Source: Aptenodytes patagonicus (taxonomy: Eukaryota; Chordata; Aves; Sphenisciformes; Spheniscidae). Taken from it: a stretch of DNA of 64,000 nucleotides. This document shows, one piece after another, positions 36,501-48,500 of this stretch. Below the pieces are notes generated by a model, which worked only from the letters and a program-made list of their open reading frames with translations, was not told where the DNA came from and did no database searches. Position numbers and translations under genes: made by a program. Location: the NCBI RefSeq assembly GCF_965638725.1, contig NC_134951.1, forward strand, positions 74,589,068 to 74,653,067. The letters are read 5' to 3'. Within the stretch, counting starts at the first letter, position 1. Every line of letters starts with the position of its first letter.

Positions 36501-39500
36501 GTTTTTTTAATCCAGTACCTGTAAAGAGTTTCTTTAAAGGGCTGCCTTGTAGTTTAGTTTTTTCTTGAGAAGACAGCAGTTCAGCTTCATTTGTGATACC
36601 TTCCGGAGGCCTCTTTCCAGCTGCCTCTTCAGGAGTTATTTCTGTGGTTATTTCATCTGGTTTGATAGTATCAGTCATAGCTATGCCAGTTTTTCCCTGT
36701 AGTCCTTCATCAGCGGGTTTGATTGACTGTTGATCATCCTCCTCCGTGTCAACTGAACATTCAGAAGTAGAAAAGGACTTCAATCCAGCAGTACCCAGAG
36801 TCAGTTTTGTCTCATGTTCTTTGCTTGCTTTCTTCTCTGTGGTTCTATCCAGAGCTTCTCCTTGTGTGATGTCTTCTGCTGTGGGTGACATTGTCAATTC
36901 TGCTTCCTCTGTTTTTTCATCAAATGTTTCTTTCCCCAGTGGAGCAGGTTTATTTCCTTCTCTTCCTTCAGATTTTTTAAGCTGTTCACTAGAAATTGCA
37001 ATTGCTAAAGATCCTGCTTCAAGTTTCTCTTCAGAGGATATTTCAGTTCTGTCATCTATTTCACACTTCTCAGCTGACTCCAGTTTTTCTCCCGCAGGTA
37101 GGACTTCTGAGGATGTTTTCAATTCTCCGTTCACACTGTCAGTGATAACAGGTATCACTGACCTTGTTTTTAGTGGTTTCTCTGTCACCTCACTTTCTTC
37201 CTCTCCTCCTTCAGTTTCTTCTTCCTTTTTACCAAGATCTTCTGAGACTTCCACCACTTTCCTTTCTTGATCATCATCTTCAGCTTTTTTCTCCTTCGCA
37301 CTTTCTTTAACAACTACTGCTGCTACATCCTCATTTTGTCCCTGCTCATCGTGCTTGATTAGCTCTTCCTTCTCACTTGCTTCGACTCCCATGGCTGCCA
37401 CAGTCTTTTTTGATTCCTGCTTCTCACCTTCAGTTTGCTCCTTCTCATGTGCTTCAACAGTTACTGCTGTCACACTCCTTTCTTCATCTTGCTTCTCGAA
37501 CTCAGATTTTTCCTCCTTTTCACTGGTTTCAGTTGTTAACGTTGCCCCCTCTTTTTCTTGCTCCTCTTCTTTCATAGGAGACTGTAGTTCATCTTCTTTA
37601 GGCTTCCTAAAACTCTTCTTTTTTCTAAATCCAGTCCATCCCTGAGTAAAAAATTTTCTTAATGGCGATGCAGTATCAGTGGCTAAGGCAGCTGACTGAG
37701 AACAAATCTCATTTGCTTCTGGTGTTTTAGGAGATTCGTCTTCTGTTTTTTCATTTTTCAGTGTGTCTTTGGTGGTGTCTTCTGCAGAGAGTGCATCCTC
37801 AGGCATCGCTATTTCTTCCGAGCTGACTTCTTTTTGATCATCAGCTCCTTCAGGGACTTGTGTTTCTTTTTTTACAGTAAGCAGTTGAACTGGTTCCGAT
37901 TTTCCCGTCTTTTCCTTCTTTACTGTGAATCTGAATCCAACAAATTTAAAAACCTTTTTAAAACCCAGATCATAAGACTGTGGCTCAGATGCGTGGTCAA
38001 GGTCTTCTGTGTCTTCTTCCAAAGACGGCAATTGTTTAACTGTAGGAGCATCCTCTTTCTCAGCATCTACACCATCTTTGGTGTTTGAGTCAGATGGACT
38101 TGTCTCCATAGTTTCGGTGTCTTGCTTCAAAGTTACACTGGAATGTTCTGTCTGTCCAACTGTTTAAAAAAAAAAAGTTAGTTCTCGTCTCAATTTAATG
38201 TTATATAATACCTTTATATAAATATGTATAACTTCTTTCATTTTTATCAAACTTTCCTAAACAGACATGTTCTACTATCCGTGTGCCTCTTCTATGTGCT
38301 ACTATTAATTTTCTTTAAGGACTAGTTTTTGTTCTAAGATTACTACAATTCCTTTCCTTCCTCATATCATTGTACAGGTCTTTCCAAAGTTCATTTGCAA
38401 ATGTACCTTTTGAGCTTATATTCTCTCATTCTCTTTCCTCCTTTTGCAGGCTTTTTGTTGTTGGATTTTTTTTGGGGGGGGTGGGGGGGTGTTATTTTTT
38501 TTGTTTTTGTTTTTTTTTGTTGTTTGGGTTTCTGGGGTTTTTTTGGGGGGTGGTTTTGGGTTGGGGGGGGTTGGGTTTTTTTGTGGTTTTTTTTTTTTTT
38601 TTTTTTTTTTACTTTAAGGCAAAACTTACGTGAGAAAAAAAATTTAGTTCTATCCTATCATTACTCAAAGAATATACAGAACAATATACATAATTATTCC
38701 TGAAGCAAAGCTCAGTATCCTCTCCATGCAGAGACACCTCTGAGGGAAAAGAAAAAAAGGAAAAATTGAAAAAGTGTGTTAACCTAAAATGATGACAAGA
38801 AAAGAAAAGCTCATTTTACAGCTCTGTCCCAAAAGAATAGTAAGATGTGAAAACGCCCATGGGAAATTTCCTATTTTTTCTGAAAACCTATAACCCCCAA
38901 AACAGTTACATTACAATACATTTGTTTTAAAGATCATGAATCTTGGAATTCTCCCATACATCACATCACCAATATGGCCAGACAGAAACCTCATCTACAG
39001 CAATTCCACCTCGCTTAAAATTAATGAGGTTGTTACTATGCAGGCAGGTAAAATCCTACCCTCCACTGCTCACAAGTCTGTGTTTGCATTATCTCTTTCT
39101 CGAGCACCATTTGAGTTTTACCTTCAGGACACTGGCAACCACCTTCTCAGTCTTGCTGGGACAATTTAAGTATTATCACTCCCTCTGGCCATGAACCGCC
39201 TAAGTTCAGACTGGCACACACATTAAACCCCCTGAAATGCAGCAGTTAAGAAGCCAGCACACATCCAGTTTAGAGCACAAAATTGCAAACTCCCCATGCC
39301 CCAAGTAAGTAACTCTGGAGGGAAAAGGTGGAAAGGAACAAGGACGCTAAGCCTTTAAGTTCTGCCATTTAAACACAAAAAATGAGCAGGTAAAACTGCT
39401 GTTACCTATAACGAGAATTTTAGTAATAGTAATAACCATGCGATGAACATGCCTGATGATGAACAGGACAACATGTGAAGATAAAAGCTATGGCACGTTC

Positions 39501-42500
39501 AAGACACCAAAAGATTCTTGGGCTTGGATACTGCCAGGATTTCAGTTTAACATTGTTCTTTGACCCTTGATTTTGTGCAGTGGGTGAAAGCTGAGGATCG
39601 GCTGAGGGAACTGGGGTTGTTTAGCCTGGAGAAAAGGAGGCTGAGGGGAGACCTCATCGCTCTCTACAACTACCTGAAAGGAGGTTGTAGCGAGGTGGGT
39701 GTTGGTCTCTTCTCCCAAGTAACAAGCGATAGGACGAGAGGAAATGGCCTCAAGTTGCGCCAGGGGAGGTTTAGATTGGATGTAAGGAAAAATTTCTTTA
39801 CTGAAAGAGTGGTGAAACATTGGAAGAGGCTGCCCAGGGAAGTGGTGGAGTCCCCATCCCTGGAGGTATTTAAAAGACGAGTAGATGAGGCACTTAGGGA
39901 CATGGTTTAGTGGGCATGGTGGTGTTGGGTCAACGGTTGGACTCGATGATCTTAGAGGTCTTTTCCAACCTCAATGATTCTATGATTCTATGAAAGTGCA
40001 AGGACATGAGTAAGCGTGTTCTTCTCTCTGACCAAACTTGTTGGAATGCTATGATGACAAAAAAAAAACACCAACAAAAAAAACCCAAAAAACCATCAAT
40101 GTTAGACAGCAACATCTTGGGAGAAGGCATGGCCCCTTTCTTTTCAGTTGTACATGTGCTACTTCAATGCCCAAAGGCATGCAGGATACAGCTTTCAAGA
40201 GTGTATGCATCATTGAATTCCCTGAAGTGATTTAGTTTTTATTCGATCCATCTTTTAAGTCGGATCTAACTCTGCAGTTGGCCCTGCTTTGCACAGGGGC
40301 TGGACCACCTGATCTCCAGAGGTCCCTTCTAGCCTAGATGCTTCCTCGATTCCGCTTGCCTATGCCCCCTTTGAGAAGAATGACATCTTCATAAGCACGT
40401 AGACAATGCACTCTAGGTAAGGCTGAACACAACTAAATAATAAGCAAAACTAAATCTACAAGTATACTGGCTTCTAATAGCTATGGAGAGGGCAAATTAT
40501 GTTTATATTCACTATCAGCAGCCTGCTGGTTGTTGTTTCTCAGTTGACATAAGCAAAGCTTTTTATTTTTTCCCTTTATCTAACAGTTTAAAATTATTTA
40601 CTTTAATTGTTAACTCCTAATTCACTTAAAAGTCTGACCTCTGATAACACCCTAACTCCCTGAACATTTTAAAACAGAGATGTTCAAACCAAGTAATTTG
40701 TGAGGGAGCAGGGTAAGAAGAAATGGACGTTTTTCTGAAGAAGCCAGGATTATTACTCCATTGGTAATATACCTCTTGCAAACACCAGAACACTCCACGA
40801 GCAAAAATAACTCACTGCAAGAACACTTCAGTCAGTTAAGAGAAATAAGGTTGTAAGCACAGCTAGAAGCAGCAATAACACTTTTGAACTCTTTTCATTT
40901 TAAGATGGTTACCAAAGAAAAACTGATGTGCTTATTTTATTAATATTTTTGGACAACTGTGAATCAAACATTGTGTAGTTGTATGCTGAGACTACAGAAG
41001 GATAAAGCCAAGGAACCGCTTTTGTATCTGCGTTCATTTATTCTTAGGTCCAGAAAGAAATTAATTGTAATTTCTGTCAAACTATGTAATTTAACAGACA
41101 GCTTATCATGGCTTAATGGGAATTCACAAAGTTAGAGACATTTCTTCAAACACTAGGGTACTAAATAATTATAAGATATGTGATATGTAACAGGCACTTT
41201 AACATACTCTATAATCTTTAATATACTCTAGATGTACAGATAGATAGATAGATAGAGGTGTATTAACTCTTCTCTTTTTCCTGGGTGATGAAGGTGATAT
41301 TTCTTCCCTTTTGCTACGCTACAAGTATTTTTCTGGCTGAACCAGCTATGAAATTAAACACTGATCATTTAACGTTAAATAGAAATTTGTTCATGAGCCA
41401 GGCCTCTTAGCACCTCTGGCAGAAGCAAGGTCTGCAGAGTCTCCCTTCTGTTCTTTCTCAGTCCTGCATTAATGCCAACGTGCTTACCCTTAGACATACG
41501 GAAATCTCTATCTCCATCTGACAGGACTCGGACAAAGGTAGAGCAAAAAACGGGGCTGAGAGCCAGTGGGGAATGCTGGGACTAAGTGGGAAAGACCGGA
41601 AGCAGGAAGGCAGTAGGAGTAGAGGAGAGTTCAAAAGACACTCGTGACTCATGGCAGGCAACTGGTGGGCAGCTAGAGACACAGCTTTCTAAGGGTTCCC
41701 CTTTCCTCTTGCAAACAGACCCTGGGAATGCATGCTTACCATCTGGAAAATCCTGAAATTTCAAAAAAATATAAAAAGTTGCAGTTGAGGCTGCATTCCT
41801 TTTTTTTTTTTTTCCCTGGAACGCAAATGTACTGTTTAAGAGGAGTTTCAGGGGTTTACAAGTAAGCAGGATTACTGTAAAAGGGGAACAATATAGAATA
41901 TGAACGAGTGAGGTATTCTATTTCCAAAGTGAGAGATAAGATGTAAGACTAGTGTATAAAGGCGTCTCTTCATATTCATGATAAGCATTCAAAGCATTTT
42001 CGCTTATTCTAGTTATAAATTGATGTGTTCGTAACACCCTAAGACAAAAGACTCGGTATCTGTAAAATGCTTTGCAGGTGAAAAGAGCTGAATAACTATT
42101 ACAAAATCTGCAGGTATGGGTATGTATTACGATAGCAAATGCAATCATAAATATAGAGAACACAGAGTTTAGAGGCACAGTGATAAGCTTTCAAAACTAT
42201 TAAATCAGGCTGACAGTAATTAGGTCTTCCTTGTGAGTCCAGCAAACATGCTACCTTGCAATACTTCACTGAATAAATTGCAAAAAAAACTAACAAAAAT
42301 ATTGACTGACTCAACACGTACTTTTCATGCCAGCCTGAAAAGCTGCAACTATGATACACACGTCACACTTCCATCACTCCCTCATAGCGCACAGCGGGTT
42401 TACTTGTGGACTTAGTCCAGGCACTATCCCTTCAATTCCACAACAAAAAGCATTTAACCTAACTGTCCGGAAGGTATTTCATTCCCAAGGTAACACAGAG

Positions 42501-45500
42501 CTTGGATGTCAGCTGTTAAGTGACCTGCTGCTGTTGCTCCCAGTCTCTACGTTGTCTGCTTCTTTCCCATTTAAATCACTGGAGGAGTCTTTTAAACTGA
42601 GTTTCTGATGCCCTTCCTCAGCATTTGAGGAGAGAGAGGCCATTCAGGAAATTTGCCTGCATGCTGCAAGGAGGCTGCCACTGCTGTGTGACAAGCCTGC
42701 AGTGCAATATATATCCAAGTCGTACTTTCACAAGATATGCCCCAAAGAGCATTTTTATATCCAGTGGGGCACAAAAGAAACAGAAGACCCGAGAAGTCAA
42801 CTGTACACGCTGAACTTCGTATTTAGCAGTCGGATTCTTTAATGACGTTTTTATTAATGACATTCTTGGTGCCCAAATGTTGTTAGTGCACTTCTGAATG
42901 CAAAGCAAACCGTGAGTAACTCCACTTTGAAAGCTTTGGAAGTTATTTACGCAAGGTATTGTTGTTCAGAGTACTGTAGTGTGTCACTACCACGGGTATT
43001 TTGGCAAGACAACTAGCGCTTTCTGAATGAGTTTATAGAATTTGAAAGCATCTTTAAGAAACACAGGAGAGCCTCATCAAAACACCTCCCAGAAAAAAAT
43101 AAGAATCTAGTAAAACACTGCTATGAATACAATTTCTTTAGGTCTGTCCTGAGCAGGGCTGCACTTCACCAGCTATGGGCTAATCAAGGAAAACAATACA
43201 ATAAAAATATATCCAGAGGCAGCGATAAAATCATAGGTCATATCGTAAAATTGATCCACTTTGCTATATAAATCCACTGTGGCTAAGAACTAAAGCTGAA
43301 ATTCTATTTTAACTGCTTACATATCAGTTAAGCTTTCAAACATTTTTAATTGAATCAAGGTGCTGCTTGTATTTTAATAACTGCAGGCGTTTTGTTTTAT
43401 TCCGAAAGAAACATACGAGAGTGACGGTCTTAGGGAATCAAAAGTGCTTGATTTCACAATTTCATAGGTAGCTTAGTCCATGGTAAGAATTTACTTCTGT
43501 TTTATCAGAAGTATGCTGATCAGATGTTGGAAAATTAGTATTTTCAGAATGAGTGAATTCCTGTCTCATCCCATTAAAAATGAAATGAAGAAATAACACT
43601 TCTCTCTTAATAGGCTGATAGACACTGTTGGCAGCGCAACTTAATTGCTCCCACCACCTCATCTGTCTCTAGAAGTGAAAATGTGTTTCTCCCCTGGTAG
43701 ATGCCAGAGGGTTAAAAAAAAAGTACTTGGACTGCAAGAGTTAAATCCACAGCACTTCATGTGCTCCCAGTCAACCATGTCAACATCTGGAGCTGGTTGA
43801 CTTTTCCCCCTAAGGATTTGCAGCACGGCGCTGGATTTTTTCCATGAATTCCCTACATTCTCAATCTCTCAGATGGATGTCACACACACCCTGCGCCTGC
43901 CTCCCAAACTCCACTGGCCACCGAAAGGCTCCAGAGGACTTTGTCCTGTTTTCATTTATTCAATGTTTAAGTATTTAGGGCCAAATCGTGCTTTCGGTCA
44001 CATCACAGTACTCTCAGTAGGTTTGCATGAGCATAAACGAATGCCAAAGCCATCAGGCTGAAGGGGTATTTTACAATCATTCGCCTCCTTTGTATCTAGA
44101 TTTGCCACGAATACGACTTGTAAAAAAACACCTACTGCTCTAAAACTCACATGATACTGAAACAGCAGAAGGCAATTTAAAAAATGAATTTGAACCAAGC
44201 GGTCATGATATACCAAGCTTGTATACGTTAAACACAGTTTTCCCTTAACTGCACAATTCTTCTAATTATTAGTAGAAACATTTAATGGCAAAGTCAAGAA
44301 TGGGTAAAAACTGATAAAAATGGAGAAGCAGTAATTAAAAAACAAAACACAGTCTGAAATGACAACTTCTGTGAAAAACCTACACTGAACAGATTTATTT
44401 AGAATGAAGTAGCTATTTGGAATTATTAATGAAATTGAATACCAATTAAAAAAAAAGCAAGCTGTGCTGTGCCTTTAGGTTTTCATTGCAGAGTGTAAGA
44501 ATTGGACATTATACCACAAATCCTGATTCTTTTGACCTCAAATTTCAGGATGCTGGTTTTAATAAATCAAACAAACACCCCACTCACTTTGCAGTAACAA
44601 AATTAAGCAGAAGTATGTCCAGGTGTTACCCTTCTAACAATTTTTTTTTTTTTTTTTTAAATTACAAGGTTTCAAGTCTGTGGCACTGCTGCTTCTTGAC
44701 AATACATTTCACAAATTCTTCCTTCCTTTCCCCAATATATGTTTCCACTTCAATGTACAAATGCTTCTTTCATGGAAAGCACATACTGCTTCCTTCCCCA
44801 TCCTATTCACTCAATTATTTCCAAGGACTGACTTGCCGTGTTAATTGTGGGGAAGAATTTCTTTCAGAATAATTAAATAATGAGGGAGGATTTACAGACA
44901 TTTTTGCATACTAAATTTCACAACGCATACACACCCTTCATGGGCTTTCAAATCATGTTCTTCTTTCAAAGCGTTAAAAACAAATACCATTAAGTTCTCT
45001 GATACTTGGGTGGCAACTGAAGAATTAAGTTTAAAAATTTCACATGCTTTTGTGTCCGTTTTTAAAGCAGAAGAAAGGAAAACGTTGCAAAATAGATGCA
45101 ATTTTTCATGGCTTAGAACTCCTTAAGAAGGCAAAAGCAATGTCCCCAGAAAAGGACATGGTACATAACCTCATATGAAAGTAACTTAAAAGAAAGCACA
45201 ATCATTTCCGCTGTGATGCTATAACATTCCTCACAGACCTTTTATTTTTAGAAGCTTTTGCTTTAGCTGTACTTGTCTGCTCCAACCTAGAGACTAACTT
45301 CTCAAATTCCAGCAAGTGTAGTTACACATTTCATTCGTTCAAGGTATTTCTTCTTTCATTTCAATGTTTCTTGAAACAGCACTAAAAATCAAAAAACAGG
45401 AAAGTTCCTCTAAAATTGTTTTGTTTTGTTTGTTTTTAAACCAGAAGGGTCAGTAGCCATGGCTTGGATATACAGTTACTGTAGTTAAAGAATCTTCATT

Positions 45501-48500
45501 AAATGAACTTACAGTAATAAACTGCTCTCAAACCAGTTCAGCTGTTCCACTTGGGAACCAAACCAGCATGCTACAAATGTTTATGAAATTTCATGGTTAC
45601 CCATGCTGTCCGCATCTCACGTTCAGTGACCTGGTTCTGCTTTTTAAAATAAAATGTATACACCAAGCATAAGATAGATGCAACACTAGCACTCGAATAT
45701 TTGAGAAAAAAAAAAACCAAACAACAAACATCTGCTCTGCTAGGAACAAGGACAGGATAAGCAATATAGGTCAGTAAAAGTTGTGACAGCTTTGAGAACC
45801 CCTAATGATTAATGAAAATACACAACAAAGAAGAGATTGAAATTTTTCTTTGTCAAAACGACTGCATAAAGAGTAACATAAGCATCACAGACAAACTCAC
45901 CACAAAGGAGACATAGCTGCATCTGCACGAATTAGACACATGATAGCTTAAGACACTCCCGCATACCAATAAGGAGAGGTACTCTGTCCCTTCAAAGAAA
46001 TGGCAACCTGTACTACGAGCTAGATGCAGTTCTTGCAAAACGTACTATAGAAGCAGTTGTGCTACAGTGAAAATCCAAGTTTTCACAAGAATTATTAAAT
46101 AAGGAAAACCTCAAATGATCGAACTGTGCAGCCCTATAAAGAGATTGCTTTTGAAAAACAGTTTAACCTTTAATTACTAACAATAAAAGGAAATAAAAAA
46201 AATAGAAAACCCTTGAGGAAAAATACTCAGCATGTGATAAGCTCATTAAACACCGAGTTTAATGAAAACCCTATTGTAAACAGCAGTAGGATATCTCCTC
46301 CCCTACTAGCTGATTCAAATCACGTACAGTCCTCCCCAGGGTCAGCTCCAAACGGAGCCGGACTTCTACAGGCTTTGTTGTCAATATGTATTGTAATGCT
46401 AAAGTATTTTGCATGAATAAAACCCCACTATTTGTTGAATTCATTCACTAGCTCTAGTAAATAAAATAAAAGCAAGTAAGTAATTATTAATATGATGAAA
46501 TAAAAAAGATTTCCTAGATTGCTGAAGACATACATCATCAATCTGCGAGAAATTCTGATGCAAATTAGTTATCTTTAGGAAAAAAGTGGGGTTTGTTTTG
46601 TTTGTTTGTTTGTTTGTTTTTAATTTCATAGTGCCACCTTGTTTCCCAGAGAAAGACACGACTTTGTGCAAAACCAGCAGTGCGAGACTTTTTTCAATAT
46701 TTTTTCCTTTTAATTCTTTGTTCCTCCAAATACTGTTATCTTTTCAGAAAGGCCAGTTCGTTTACGGTGTTAGCTCTCACACTTCAGGGGCTCGTGCACT
46801 ACTTTCTTAAATAAGACGTACGGAGTTCAACGCACATAGCATCGAGCTTTTGATATCACAGGCTGGGATCCTGCCGCCACCCACGCACGTGCACACCCCC
46901 CACCCCCCCCCGCCGCGGTGTTAATCTCCTCTGGGTTTTGCTTCATTAAAATTAAAACAGCTATAGAGTCACAGCTACAGAGTAACAGCTTCATTTCTCT
47001 CACACAAATATTTTTACAACATACAGATGATGCCAACTTCTGCGTTTCCTTCAATTTCACCAAGTTTAGCTCCTGATCAAGAAACAACGCAGTAAAGTAT
47101 CTCATGATATAGCATCGTATCTTGATTATCGAGCTAGCATCACCAATACAATCACTACCTTTTCTTCCTGTCCCTCAATTGCAGACACTATCGTCATATT
47201 CTGGTACTGCAGAAGGAAACCTAGCTAGCGTCTTCAAACGTACAAAAGCCTTGTTATTACAAGTACCGCATCAAATGGCCGACTGCGGCGACAAGACCTT
47301 TGCAAGTGTCAGCAGCCTTCACGTGGAAACGGTGCTCGTCGCGCCAGCAGTACTTAAGGCAGACCTTTTAACTCCTCACGCACCGCCAGGAGGTCTGGAG
47401 TACTTTCGGGTCGCACGGTACTTTCGGGAGCCGAGGGAGCGCCCCGGCACCACGCCACAGCTCCTCACGCCCCAGCGAGCCGCGGAACCGCCGCAGCGCG
47501 GAGCCGCCAGGCGTCACGCTCACAAACCCAGGCGCCGGTCGGCAGGCAGAAAATAAAGACACGTGAACGTGCTTACGCGTCAGCAACGCCGCACTGCCTT
47601 ACCCGTCATCGTTACGGTCCCCAGCATTTCTTAAGTCACACTGACCACGGGAAACTTCCTCCTCACGGCCCGAGGCTCCTCCTCCCTGCGCGGCGGGGGA
47701 TGCCGGGGCGCGGCGGGGGAGCGGGGCAGGCCCGCCCGACCGAGAGGCAGCCGGGCCGCGGCCGCGTTTCCACCGCCCCGCGCTCTCGCTCGCTCCCTCG
47801 CCCCGCGGCCGCGATCCCCCAGCCCGGCCCGGCCCTCCCGGGCAGCGCCCGACGCCCCGGGGTGGAGCCCGGCCCCGCCCCGCCCCGCCCCTCGCCCGCC
47901 CGGCTGGGGCGGGCACCGCCGGCTGCTGGGGAGCGGCTCAGCTCTTCTCTTCCCACCGCTGGCAATTAAAATCGTTACGCCCCAAAGCATCCGTCTGGAA
48001 ACTGTCACTTCAAGTATTCATTTATTTATTTGTTTGTTTTCCCTCTGAAGAGAGGAGGTGCCGGCTCTGCGGTAAGAAACAGCCGCTTCCGAAACAACAG
48101 ACCACTTCAGTTCCCGCTTTTGTAATGCCTTCTTGACGCAGCTTGCCACAAAGTATCCAGACCAAACCTCAACAGATGCTAGCTAAAAGCCCGAAGCAGT
48201 TCGCCCCTCATGAACAAAAACCATACGAAACACACTTGTTTCTCCATACTGAAACATTTGCTCCTTTGCCTATCACCAGTCACTTAGGGGTTGGGGGTTT
48301 TTTTGTTGTTTTCATTTGTTTGGGTTTTCTGAATTGGAATTATCTACAGCCTAATTGCATTATAAATCGTCTCAAATTCTGCTGTCGAGGGTTTCAGAAA
48401 GGTATTACTCTGGATACTTGTAGTATAGTAATGTAATTCTCCAGCGGCTCTTACTGCTAGTAAAAAGGGATGCAATAAAATAAAGTGTAAAGGATCAGTA

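Larger units (their letters stand above)
38160..47602 (-). other. AKAP12: AKAP12 intron between beta exon 1 and the large exon
   Basis: GT-AG intron, phase 1, from donor GTAAGG at 47602 to acceptor CAG at 38160. It contains a GT-rich low-complexity tract (38458-38618), CR1 pieces at 39590-39992 and 40250-40360, a GATA array (41238-41256) and poly-T runs near 41800 and 44642. No other gene is recognised. Confidence 0.85.

Noticed and set aside
47122..47556. 144-codon plus-strand frame next to the beta CpG island
   Set aside because: No domain or conserved motif. The second half is GC-driven Arg/Pro sequence, and nothing supports it beyond openness.
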